DNA from: an uncultured Alteromonadaceae bacterium
GTDB lineage: Bacteria > Pseudomonadota > Gammaproteobacteria > Enterobacterales > Alteromonadaceae
NCBI GenBank assembly: GCA_947501935.1
Contig: CANMXU010000004.1
Span: 62,001 to 126,000, forward strand
Reading direction: 5' to 3'
Length of the DNA: 64,000 nt
The position numbers and the translations under genes were made by a program. Of this stretch, positions 18,377 through 26,454 are shown one piece after another. The notes under the pieces were generated by a model. The model did not search any database. It was not told the origin of the DNA and saw nothing but the letters and a program-made list of their open reading frames with translations. Position 1 is the stretch's first letter. Each line of letters begins with the position of its first letter.

Positions 18377-20377
18377 ATGATACCTGAGTTAGGGCATTTC
18401 GCCCTTATTGTTGCCATGGCGTTTGCCATTTGTTTAAGCATTATTCCTATGATGGGGGTGCTTAGTCGCAATAAAAAATTACTAACCTATGCCAAGCCAT
18501 TAACGTTTGGCATGTTTGCGTTCACTTCAATTAGTATCATTATTCTCGCCTATAGTTTTGTGGTCGATGACTTTTCGGTTAAATATATTGCCAGTCACTC
18601 TAATAGCCTCTTGCCTTATTATTTTAAAATAAGTGCGGTTTGGGGCGGACATGAAGGCTCATTATTATTATGGGTATTCTCGTTAACTGCATGGACCATG
18701 GCGGTTGCCAAATTCAGTAAAGATATTGATGAGGGCTTTATTGCTCGTGTTTTAGCTGTTTTAGGCATGGTCGCTGTTGGTTTTATGGCCTTTACCTTAT
18801 TAACGTCAAACCCATTTGATCGCTTATTACCGAACTTTCCAATGGAAGGGCGCGACTTAAATCCGCTATTACAAGACGTTGGTTTAATTGTTCATCCGCC
18901 ATTACTGTATTTAGGTTACGTTGGGTTTGCTGTGGCTTTTGCTTTTGCCATTGCTGCGCTAATGTGCGGAAAAATGGATGCGGCATGGGCGCGTTGGTCT
19001 CGTCCGTGGACGGTAGGTGCTTGGGTATTCTTAACTTTAGGTATCGCTTTAGGTAGTTGGTGGGCTTATTACGAACTTGGTTGGGGCGGTTGGTGGTTTT
19101 GGGATCCTGTAGAAAACGCTTCCTTTATGCCTTGGTTAGTTGGTACTGCGCTTATTCATTCATTAGCGGTTACTGAAAAACGTGGTGCATTTAGAAACTG
19201 GACAGTATTACTTTCTATTTTCGCGTTCAGTTTAAGTCTGTTAGGCACTTTCTTAGTACGCTCTGGCGTTATTACTTCGGTACATTCTTTTGCTTCAGAT
19301 CCAAGTCGTGGTTTCTTTATTCTTGTACTGCTAGGACTTGCTGTTGGCGGCTCGTTAACCTTGTATGCTTTTAGAGCATCGAACGTTAGTAACTTCAGCC
19401 GCTTTGCTTTGTATTCGCGTGAGACAGCACTATTACTGTGTAACATTATTTTAGTAGTTGCCTGTGTAACGGTATTACTAGGTACACTTTATCCGCTATT
19501 AGTTGATGCCATGGGCATGGGGAAAATTTCAGTAGGACCTCCGTATTTCAACGCGGTGTTTATTCCTATTATGAGTATACTCTTTGTCATTATGGGTATA
19601 GGGCCACTGATTCGTTGGAAAAAAGCCAAGCAAGGTGAACTACGTAAACAGTTAAGTTTTGTATCTATTGCCAGTGTTGCTTTTGGTTTGGTTTTCCCGT
19701 TTCTTTATGCGGGCGAGTTTAATTTATTAGTAAGCATGGGCATCACGCTAGCTTGTTGGGTGGCGTTAGTGGTGATTAAAGACTTAACCAACCAAATGAA
19801 ACAAGCCAATGGTTCATTATCAATAGCTAAAGTTAGCCGTAGCCAAATTGGTATGACCCTAGCGCATATGGGCATTGCCGTAACTATTGTTGGCGTTACT
19901 ATGGTGTCTACTTACGAGCTTGAAGTGAATGTGAAAATGCTGCCTGGCGAACAAGTAAATGTTGCAGGTTACGATATTGGTTTTGACGGGATTAAAAACG
20001 TTAAAGGGCCAAACTACAACGCCGAGCAAGGCCAAATTAGTGTTTATGATGACGGTGACTTTGTAACCTTATTAAAACCAGAACGTCGTTCGTATTTAGT
20101 GCAAACTATGGGCATGACTGAAGCGGGTATAGATCCCGGGTTATTCCGTGATATCTACGTTGCTTTAGGTGACCCACTTCCTAATAATGCCTGGGCGATT
20201 CGTGTTCACTTTAAACCTTTTATTCGTTGGGTTTGGTTGGGGGCTATTTTCATGGGGCTAGGTGGTACAGTTGCCATGTTTGATAAACGCTATCGTCGTC
20301 GAAAAAAAGTTAAAGCCGGCGAACAAGCAAGTGTAGCTAGTTCTGCTGTAACTAGTAAACTAGCTGAAAATCATTAG
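18377..20377 (+). CDS. ccmF: Cytochrome c haem lyase subunit CcmF
   Basis: This large polytopic membrane protein (666 residues, about 15 helices) performs haem ligation to apocytochromes together with CcmH/I. The WWD motif is plain: GSWWAYYELGWGGWWFWDPV near residue 232. Conserved His residues occur in WGGHEGSLLLW and VHPPLLYLGYVG. The C-terminal periplasmic domain and last helix are intact, followed by a basic tail. GGAGAG lies five bases before the ATG. It is the first gene of ccmFGHI, tightly spaced to ccmG (14 bases). Confidence 0.98.
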   Translation: MIPELGHFALIVAMAFAICLSIIPMMGVLSRNKKLLTYAKPLTFGMFAFTSISIIILAYSFVVDDFSVKYIASHSNSLLPYYFKISAVWGGHEGSLLLWVFSLTAWTMAVAKFSKDIDEGFIARVLAVLGMVAVGFMAFTLLTSNPFDRLLPNFPMEGRDLNPLLQDVGLIVHPPLLYLGYVGFAVAFAFAIAALMCGKMDAAWARWSRPWTVGAWVFLTLGIALGSWWAYYELGWGGWWFWDPVENASFMPWLVGTALIHSLAVTEKRGAFRNWTVLLSIFAFSLSLLGTFLVRSGVITSVHSFASDPSRGFFILVLLGLAVGGSLTLYAFRASNVSNFSRFALYSRETALLLCNIILVVACVTVLLGTLYPLLVDAMGMGKISVGPPYFNAVFIPIMSILFVIMGIGPLIRWKKAKQGELRKQLSFVSIASVAFGLVFPFLYAGEFNLLVSMGITLACWVALVVIKDLTNQMKQANGSLSIAKVSRSQIGMTLAHMGIAVTIVGVTMVSTYELEVNVKMLPGEQVNVAGYDIGFDGIKNVKGPNYNAEQGQISVYDDGDFVTLLKPERRSYLVQTMGMTEAGIDPGLFRDIYVALGDPLPNNAWAIRVHFKPFIRWVWLGAIFMGLGGTVAMFDKRYRRRKKVKAGEQASVASSAVTSKLAENH

Positions 20378-20391
20378 GTTATGAGTGAAAT

Positions 20392-20940
20392 ATGAGTAAA
20401 TTAATTCGATTTCTACCCTTGGTGCTCTTTATTGCTTTAGGCGTAGTATTATACCGGGGCTTATTTTTAAACCCACAGGCAATGCCTTCAGCGATGATAG
20501 GTAAAAAGTTGCCGGCGTTTTCACTAACGCCAGTAAAAGATGCCAACGTAACTTTTACTGAAAAAGATCTTAAAGGCGATATTGTTCTGCTAAACGTTTG
20601 GGGGACTTGGTGTCCGTCTTGTCGTTTTGAGCACCCGTATTTACTTGATTTAGCTAAAAGTAATCGCTTTAGTCTCTATGGTTTAAATTATGATGACGAA
20701 CGTGAACTAGCCCAAGAGTGGCTTGATAAACTGGGCGACCCATATGTATTTTCAGCCTTTGACGATACCGGTAAACTCACCGTGAATTTAGGTGTGTTTG
20801 CTGCCCCAGAAACCTTTGTAATTGATCATAACGGCATTATTCGCAAACGTTATGCTGGTCCAATTGATGCACGCATTTGGCAGAAAGAGTTTGAGCCATT
20901 AATTGCTACGATTGAAGCTGAAAAAAGAAAAGGGACTTAA
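20392..20940 (+). CDS. ccmG: Thiol:disulfide oxidoreductase CcmG (DsbE)
   Basis: This membrane-anchored periplasmic thioredoxin keeps apocytochrome CXXCH cysteines and CcmH reduced, with electrons from DsbD. It is 182 residues long. There is one N-terminal anchor (residues 5-23), then a thioredoxin fold with the active site WGTWCPSC (Cys74, Cys77) and the acidic insert LNYDDERELAQEWL typical of CcmG. The cis-Pro region reads GVFAAPETFVID. It is followed after three bases by ccmH. Confidence 0.97.
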   Translation: MSKLIRFLPLVLFIALGVVLYRGLFLNPQAMPSAMIGKKLPAFSLTPVKDANVTFTEKDLKGDIVLLNVWGTWCPSCRFEHPYLLDLAKSNRFSLYGLNYDDERELAQEWLDKLGDPYVFSAFDDTGKLTVNLGVFAAPETFVIDHNGIIRKRYAGPIDARIWQKEFEPLIATIEAEKRKGT

Positions 20941-20943
20941 TCT

Positions 20944-21408
20944 ATGCTTTTTATTCGAGTGTGTTTATTAACGCTGGCCAGCTTAACTATGTTTAACGTT
21001 AATGCCAGCCCTGTAGAAACCTATGTTTTTAAAGATGATGTTTCGCAAAAACGTTATCAATCATTGGTAAAAGAGCTGCGTTGCCCTAAATGCCAAAACC
21101 AAAACTTGGCTGACTCAAACTCACAAATAGCCGTTGATTTACGCCAAGAAGTTTACGAAATGGTGGAGCTAGGTAAAGCCGATTCTGAAATCGTTAACTT
21201 TATGGTTGAGCGTTACGGTGAGTTTGTTTTATATCGTCCTAAGGTTTCTAGTCTCACTTACGTTTTATGGTTTGGTCCGGTGGTGTTTTTACTGATCGGC
21301 GTTGTCATAGTTATCGTTATGCTTAGGCGCAAACCTAAAGCTCAAGAAAAACAAGAATTATCAACTGAACAGCAAGATAAACTTAATCAAATTTTAAAAG
21401 ATAAATAA
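20944..21408 (+). CDS. ccmH: Cytochrome c maturation thiol protein CcmH (short form)
   Basis: This is a 154-residue protein with a signal peptide (to about residue 21), a periplasmic helical domain with the redox motif LRCPKCQNQN (Cys47, Cys50), and one C-terminal membrane helix (about 106-127) plus a basic tail. It corresponds to the N-terminal half of E. coli CcmH; the TPR half is the separate next gene, ccmI. It presents reduced apocytochrome to CcmF. Confidence 0.96.
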   Translation: MLFIRVCLLTLASLTMFNVNASPVETYVFKDDVSQKRYQSLVKELRCPKCQNQNLADSNSQIAVDLRQEVYEMVELGKADSEIVNFMVERYGEFVLYRPKVSSLTYVLWFGPVVFLLIGVVIVIVMLRRKPKAQEKQELSTEQQDKLNQILKDK

Positions 21409-21413
21409 TTATT

Positions 21414-22703
21414 ATGATCGAATTAATCATTACCATCGTTTGCTTTTTACTGCTTATTTTAGCTGTTGTATGGTTACCTTTTTTACGTCAAAGCAGCGAA
21501 GTATCAAAGAACGCATCGGGTGAAGAGCCTAACTTTAGAGACGAAACCAATGTTGAGCTTTATCATGCTCACAAAGCTGAAATAGAACGTGATTTTCAGC
21601 AAGGCAGTATTGATGAAGAAAATCATCAATACTTGCTTGAAGAGCTTAATAAAAGCTTACTTCAAGATATTGAAGGTAATAAAAATGCCGCGCAAGAATT
21701 TGATGCCCGCAGAAAGCACTTTTCAATATTTTGGCCCGTAAGCATCAGTATTTTTGTTTTAGTCTTTAGCTTTGCCTTGTATACCAAAATAGGCGCTTAT
21801 GAAGAGCTTTCTCAGCCACCACAGCAAAGCGCAGCTGATGCTCATGGCCAGTTAGACGAAAGTCAGCAAGCCATTTTACGGGTGCAAAAACTACAAGAGC
21901 AAACTCAACAAGACCCAGAAAACTCAGAAACCTGGTATAGCCTAGGTCAAGCATTGGTGGGTTTAGGTGACTTTGACAGCGCGCTTAATGCTTTTGATCA
22001 AGTGATTCGAATTGACGGTGAACATGCCGATTTATTTGGCGCTAAAGCGCAGGCTTTATATTATAAAAACGAGCAGCAGATCACACCACAAGTACAAGGG
22101 CTTATTGATAAAGCGTTAGCGTTAGACCCAGCAGACCCTTCAACTAATATTTTATTAGGCATGCATAATTTTATTGGACAAAACTATCAGCAAGCCATTG
22201 ATTCTTGGCAGCGAGTGGTTGATTCTGGCCGTAAAAGTGTCAATATTGGTGCCTTGCAAGAAGCTATTTTAGAAGCGAAAAATCGTTTGTCGCTAACCGA
22301 TGGCTCGTCTAATAACGCGCAAGCAGCAAGTACAGAGCAAGCGAGTTCAGGTCCGCAATTAACGGTTGAGGTTAACCTCAGTGAAACGATTATGGATAAA
22401 CTTAGCTCAGGTGATGATAAGGTGGTATTTATTTATGCAACGCCAACTGACGGCTCTCGTATGCCCGTTGCCGCTGTTAAAATTAATGCTAGCGATTTAC
22501 CAACTACGGTTGTGCTAAATGATGCCCGTGCGATGAGCCCACAAGCCAAGTTAAGCGATGTTGACAATGTGCACCTTTACGCGATTATTTCTCAAAAAGG
22601 TGGTGCGGGCATTAAGCCGGGCGACTTTAAAGCAGAGCAGCTAAATGTTGATGTAAATAGCGCAGCTGTGATCTCATTATTGATTGATAGCGTAGTACCT
22701 TAA
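21414..22703 (+). CDS. ccmI: TPR-containing apocytochrome chaperone CcmI
   Basis: This is a 429-residue inner-membrane protein. Two membrane helices (about residues 2-22 and 101-121) enclose a cytoplasmic loop with the family stretch ELYHAHKAEIERDF. The periplasmic part has TPR repeats (SETWYSLGQALVGLGDFDSALNAFDQVIRIDG, then ADPSTNILLGMHNFIGQNYQQAIDSW) and a C-terminal beta domain. TPRs bind the C-terminal helix of apocytochromes. It is the last gene of ccmFGHI, six bases after ccmH, and is followed by a terminator. Confidence 0.94.
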   Translation: MIELIITIVCFLLLILAVVWLPFLRQSSEVSKNASGEEPNFRDETNVELYHAHKAEIERDFQQGSIDEENHQYLLEELNKSLLQDIEGNKNAAQEFDARRKHFSIFWPVSISIFVLVFSFALYTKIGAYEELSQPPQQSAADAHGQLDESQQAILRVQKLQEQTQQDPENSETWYSLGQALVGLGDFDSALNAFDQVIRIDGEHADLFGAKAQALYYKNEQQITPQVQGLIDKALALDPADPSTNILLGMHNFIGQNYQQAIDSWQRVVDSGRKSVNIGALQEAILEAKNRLSLTDGSSNNAQAASTEQASSGPQLTVEVNLSETIMDKLSSGDDKVVFIYATPTDGSRMPVAAVKINASDLPTTVVLNDARAMSPQAKLSDVDNVHLYAIISQKGGAGIKPGDFKAEQLNVDVNSAAVISLLIDSVVP

Positions 22704-22763
22704 CAGCAGTGCACCTGAATATTCAGGATGATAAGATCAGTCGTTTAATTTAAATATAAAAGT

Positions 22764-22813
22764 GTGATGTTAGCTAAGGGTATTAACCTGTTAAGTTAGC
22801 ATCACTTTTTTTT
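22764..22813 (+). terminator. Terminator of the ccmFGHI operon
   Basis: Long stem starting GTGATGTTAGCT, pairing with AGTTAGCATCAC through 12 pairs including two G-U, and ending in eight T's at 22806-22813. It lies 60 bases after ccmI and just before hemH. Confidence 0.88.
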
Positions 22814-22831
22814 AGTAGGATTTATAACAAT

Positions 22832-23851
22832 ATGGCGCGTTTTACCGGCAACTTAGCCAACAGTTTAGATAAACCCGCAAAAACGGGCGTATTAATAACT
22901 AATTTAGGTACGCCTGAGCAACCAACAACAAGTTCTGTTCGCCGCTATTTGAAAGAGTTTTTATCAGATGCTCGTGTGGTGGAAATTCCACGCTTAGTAT
23001 GGCTGATCATCTTACATGGTATTATTTTGCGTGTTCGGCCAAGTAAATCGGCCAAACTCTACCAAAGTATTTGGACCGAGCAAGGCTCCCCTTTACTGGC
23101 TATCACTAAGCAGCAGCAAGTTAAGCTTAAGGCGAAGTTAGCGCAGCAATATGCTGAAAATGACGTGGTGGTTGATATTGCTATGCGTTACGGTGAACCA
23201 TCAATAGAAAGCGCGCTAAATAACTTTCAGCAGCAAGGCATTAATAACATCATAGTAACGCCCTTGTATCCGCAATATGCAGGGCCAACTACTGGCTCTA
23301 CTTTCGACGCTATCGCGAAAGTATTAACTAAGTGGCGTTGGGTACCAAGCTTGCATTTTATTAGCAGTTATCACGATAACCCACTTTATATAAAAGCCTT
23401 AGCCAATAGTGTGAATGAATATATTAGCGCCAATGGTAAACCTGATAAGTTAGTGCTTTCTTATCACGGTATGCCAAAGCTATTTCACAAGGCTGGCGAC
23501 CCTTATTATGACTATTGTCAGCGCACTACAGAGCTTTTAGTGGCAGAATTAGGCTACGGCGAAGAAGATTACATTCAAACCTTCCAATCGCGTTTTGGTA
23601 AGGCCGAATGGCTAAAACCTTATACTGATGAAACCTTAGCAAGTTTACCGGCACAAGGTATTAAAAACATTGCGATAATGAGCCCTGCTTTTTCAGCTGA
23701 CTGTTTGGAAACCTTGGAAGAACTAGAAAGTGAAAACAGGGAAATATTTATTGAAGCTGGCGGCGAACAATATCATTATATTCCCGCGTTAAATGATCGA
23801 GATGATCACATCGATGCGATAGTGAGTTTAGTTGCTGCTAATATTGCTTAA
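22832..23851 (+). CDS. hemH: Ferrochelatase
   Basis: This enzyme inserts ferrous iron into protoporphyrin IX, the last step of haem synthesis. It is 339 residues long, the normal bacterial length. The family start TGVLITNLGTPEQPTTSSVRRYLKEFLSD is at about residue 19. The catalytic His lies in LSYHGMPKLFHKAGDPY near residue 208, and the acidic partner in the SPAFSADCLETLEE region. It is a soluble or membrane-peripheral protein. It follows the ccm genes but is separated by a terminator, so it has its own promoter; the neighbourhood still groups haem supply with cytochrome c assembly. Confidence 0.97.
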   Translation: MARFTGNLANSLDKPAKTGVLITNLGTPEQPTTSSVRRYLKEFLSDARVVEIPRLVWLIILHGIILRVRPSKSAKLYQSIWTEQGSPLLAITKQQQVKLKAKLAQQYAENDVVVDIAMRYGEPSIESALNNFQQQGINNIIVTPLYPQYAGPTTGSTFDAIAKVLTKWRWVPSLHFISSYHDNPLYIKALANSVNEYISANGKPDKLVLSYHGMPKLFHKAGDPYYDYCQRTTELLVAELGYGEEDYIQTFQSRFGKAEWLKPYTDETLASLPAQGIKNIAIMSPAFSADCLETLEELESENREIFIEAGGEQYHYIPALNDRDDHIDAIVSLVAANIA

Positions 23852-23877
23852 GCTAGAACTCGTTAAAACCTGAACTA

Positions 23878-23911
23878 AAGGATGAAGCGATCTTGAATCG
23901 CTCCATTCCTA
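23878..23911. terminator. Hairpin between convergent hemH and hdfR, possible terminator
   Basis: AGCGAT-CTTGA-ATCGCT core (6-bp arms), extendable on both sides with one bulge and one mismatch. No clear U-tract follows on either strand, so termination is uncertain. Confidence 0.35.
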
Positions 23912-23928
23912 TTATTGTGAGCCACTAG

Positions 23929-24759
23929 CTACTGCATATTTTGAATGAACTCTCGGTAGTTGCTGCTCAATTCCTGAGTACTACTGTTAATTCTGGTAAC
24001 TAAATATATTGGCCTTTTGATCATTAACGGCGTGTCGATTACGTATAGCTCTTTCGTCGCCACTAAATTACTCACTAATTCTACCGGTAAATAAGCAAAA
24101 CCACCTTTTGAAATAATCACCTCAAGTGCCACCATCGCCGTTGAGGTTCTTAATGCGGGTTGAAATTTGTGGTGTAAAACATGCTCTTTTTGAAAAGTTA
24201 GCCCCCAATCAACATAAACATAGTTTTCGATAAGATCATGATGATCTTTAGCTGTTGAAACTAAAGCTAATTCAAAATGACCAATTAACTCATTACTAAA
24301 ATTTTCATCTTTAATAGGATCGGTTAAAAAGCCAATATCTAGGGTGCGCTCAAGTAATTTTCGCTGAATAGTTTCACGTGCCGATATTTCCGCCCCCAAA
24401 GAGACTTGTTCAAAAAAGGCAATCGACTCATTAATGCGTGAGCTAAAAAATGCATCCCAAACATTGGGGGTAGCGGCAATATTAAATTTGATTTTTTGTT
24501 GCTTAGCTAAAGTAATTGCCTGCTGAGACTGCTCCATTTGTTCAACCATCAAATAAGCATGCGCCATTAAGGTTTCGCCCGCAGGTGTTAACTTCAAACT
24601 ATTTTTATCTCTAATAAATAACTGTGAATTATAGAATTCTTCCAGTTGTTTTATTCTGGCGCTAACCGCAGCTTGGGTAATATACAAATTCTCAGCAGCT
24701 CTACCAAAATGTTTAGTTTCAGCAACTTGAATAAAGGTTTTAAATACTCGAATGTCCAT
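23929..24759 (-). CDS. hdfR: LysR-family regulator HdfR
   Basis: This 276-residue LysR regulator has an N-terminal winged helix (residues 1-60) reading KTFIQVAETKHFGRAAENLY then ITQAAVSARIKQLEEF, which strongly resembles E. coli HdfR. The effector domain shares the FELALVSTA and YVDWGLTFQ blocks that correspond to FTLALYTSA and RLEWGPDFQ in HdfR. The gene stands back-to-back with maoP, the same arrangement as in E. coli. In E. coli HdfR represses the flagellar master operon; the target here is unknown. Confidence 0.85.
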   Translation of the reverse strand: MDIRVFKTFIQVAETKHFGRAAENLYITQAAVSARIKQLEEFYNSQLFIRDKNSLKLTPAGETLMAHAYLMVEQMEQSQQAITLAKQQKIKFNIAATPNVWDAFFSSRINESIAFFEQVSLGAEISARETIQRKLLERTLDIGFLTDPIKDENFSNELIGHFELALVSTAKDHHDLIENYVYVDWGLTFQKEHVLHHKFQPALRTSTAMVALEVIISKGGFAYLPVELVSNLVATKELYVIDTPLMIKRPIYLVTRINSSTQELSSNYREFIQNMQ

Positions 24760-24802
24760 AAATTTACTTTAAAAGTAGCGTTAGCCCTAATGTATGAAAA
24801 AT

Positions 24803-24817
24803 TTGTCGATACGACAA
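24803..24817. promoter_or_regulatory. Palindrome in the hdfR-maoP divergent promoter
   Basis: Perfect inverted repeat TTGTCG-ATA-CGACAA (6-bp arms, 3-base spacer), 44 bases upstream of hdfR and 88 bases upstream of maoP. Its size fits a LysR-type site (T-N11-A), so autoregulation by HdfR is possible. This interval is also where the maoS element would be expected. Confidence 0.5.
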
Positions 24818-24905
24818 TTTTTTTTTGTTTTCCTGACGGCACAACTTCGTATAAGTTTCGCATTATTAGAAGATTAACATCCCCTACAGTACAATTATCG
24901 GCTAT

Positions 24906-25253
24906 TTGGAGTTAAAAATGGATACAGCAATACGTAAAGGTCAGCGAAAGTTTTTTGGCGATGCGGTGTTTTCACATGGTATAGCGCGAAGTGGTTTTTT
25001 TAACAAACGTGAATCTGTTGAATTAGAAGATTATGGTCATAGCTTTACCGGTTTATTGTCAGGTGAACTTTCGCCTATTAATGACGAAGAAGCGAGCTTT
25101 ATTGAGGCTATTAAATCAGCAAGTGAGAGTGAGTTATATGCAGTGCGACTTTGGCGAAAGTATCTACAAAGTGTTGAGAAAACTAAAGTTCATCATGGTT
25201 TTATGCAGAGTGAATCGAAAGCGAAAAAACCAGTAATTATCGTTGAAGAATAA
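24906..25253 (+). CDS. maoP: Macrodomain Ori organization protein MaoP (DUF413)
   Basis: This is a small soluble protein of 115 residues. The family core is RKFFGDAVFSHGIARSGFFN then KRESVELEDYGHSFTGLLSG and ELSPINDEEASFI. In E. coli MaoP acts with the cis site maoS, located close to the gene, to organise the chromosome Ori macrodomain. The conserved divergent neighbour hdfR supports orthology. The C-terminal tail (residues 95-115) is basic and likely flexible. GGAG precedes the ATG. If the analogy holds, this locus marks the origin-proximal part of the chromosome. Confidence 0.9.
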   Translation: MELKMDTAIRKGQRKFFGDAVFSHGIARSGFFNKRESVELEDYGHSFTGLLSGELSPINDEEASFIEAIKSASESELYAVRLWRKYLQSVEKTKVHHGFMQSESKAKKPVIIVEE

Positions 25254-25277
25254 TTATTTAGTTTGTATAAGGTAAGT

Positions 25278-25366
25278 TTTATCGTAACGATAAATATTAT
25301 TTAAGAGCTATTTTATTTTACTAAGGGTACTCTCGCGAAATCATCAACAATTACTGAAATTTCGCG
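25278..25366. promoter_or_regulatory. Two inverted repeats between maoP and the ATP-grasp gene
   Basis: The first is TTTATCG-TAA-CGATAAA (25278-25294). The second pairs CGCGAAAT (25334-25341) with ATTTCGCG (25359-25366) across a 17-base loop. Neither has a T-run, so they are more likely operator or leader structures than terminators. The second lies 41 bases before the ATG of the ligase gene. Confidence 0.35.
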
Positions 25367-25407
25367 GCACGATCGCGGATTTTATCTTCAATATCAAGAG
25401 TGGAATT

Positions 25408-26454
25408 ATGAAAATTTGTTTCATTATGTATCCTTGGGATCGTATTGACCCTGAAAGCGACTCGACACTACGCTTAATCCATGAATGCGTAAAACGTGGC
25501 CATACCGTTGCGTTATCAACGGTTAATAATTTAACTATTCGCGATAGTGTTGCAAGTGCATTTTGTGATGTATTTATCAAAAATGTGAAATTCTCAGATA
25601 ATATTATGAGTTTTTATAAACGTGCTGAGTTTAAGCGTTCACAGTTACCCTTAGCTGGGTTTGACGCCATAATTATGCGAGCAAATCCTCCTTTAGATAC
25701 GCTTGCATTAAACTTCCTCGACTCTGTTCGCGGTGATACGTTTATTATGAACGACCTTGACGGTTTACGTATTGCTAATAACAAAGTATATACCGCGTCT
25801 TTTCAAGACACTGAAAGTGAGTTTATTCCGGCCACACATGTATCAAAAAATCGTGAGTACTTAGAGCGTATTTTTGAAGAGTCAACCAGTGACCGTATGA
25901 TCTTAAAACCGCTTGATGGTTACGGTGGCCGTGGTGTTATTGTTTTAGAGAAAAATGCTCGTCAAAGTTTTAGTTCATTATTGGAGTTTTATATTGGCGG
26001 TGACGAGTCAGGTAAAGGCAGTAACTACGTAATTTTACAAGACTACTTACATGGCGCAGAAGAAGGCGATATCCGTATTATAATGTTAAACGGCGAGGCT
26101 ATTGGTGCGATGCGTCGTATTCCTGCAGAAAATGATATCCGCTCAAACGTTCATGCCGGTGGCCGTGTGGTCAAACATAAACTCACCGCACAAGAAAAGA
26201 AACTATGTAAGTATATTGGCCCGAAATTAGTACGTGACGGCTTATATTTTACTGGTATTGACGTGATTGGTGGAAAGTTATTAGAAGTAAACGTACTTAG
26301 CCCTGGTGGTATTACGAGAATCAACAAACTAAACCGTGTGCGTTTACAAGAAAATGTTATCGACTTTGTCGAAAGTGTTGTCCATGCCAAAGAATTAGTA
26401 CGCAGCCGTAAAAATGAATTTAGACAGGTAATTGAAGATGCTAACGCTGTCTGA
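25408..26454 (+). CDS. ATP-grasp ligase, GshB/RimK-like
   Basis: This is a 348-residue enzyme of the glutathione-synthetase-like ATP-grasp group, which joins a carboxylate to an amine through an acyl phosphate. Order: a pre-ATP-grasp Rossmann-like region (residues 1-110; IMRANPPLDTLALNFLD resembles GshB), the ATP-grasp core with ILKPLDGYGGRGVIVL (about residues 169-184), and the Mg/ATP-binding end DIRIIMLNGEAIGAMRR, then GIDVIGGKLLEVNVLSPGG. True glutathione synthase is usually about 315 residues next to gshA or the RsmE gene. Here the partner is instead an FGase-DUF1704 protein whose start lies inside this gene. So the substrate may be a peptide or amino acid other than gamma-Glu-Cys. The cytosolic location is inferred from the absence of a signal. 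Confidence 0.85.
   Translation: MKICFIMYPWDRIDPESDSTLRLIHECVKRGHTVALSTVNNLTIRDSVASAFCDVFIKNVKFSDNIMSFYKRAEFKRSQLPLAGFDAIIMRANPPLDTLALNFLDSVRGDTFIMNDLDGLRIANNKVYTASFQDTESEFIPATHVSKNREYLERIFEESTSDRMILKPLDGYGGRGVIVLEKNARQSFSSLLEFYIGGDESGKGSNYVILQDYLHGAEEGDIRIIMLNGEAIGAMRRIPAENDIRSNVHAGGRVVKHKLTAQEKKLCKYIGPKLVRDGLYFTGIDVIGGKLLEVNVLSPGGITRINKLNRVRLQENVIDFVESVVHAKELVRSRKNEFRQVIEDANAV

Noticed and set aside
24651..24915. Frames on both strands over the start of hdfR
   Set aside because: They overlap the well-conserved helix-turn-helix coding region of hdfR and the promoter region, and show no homology pattern.
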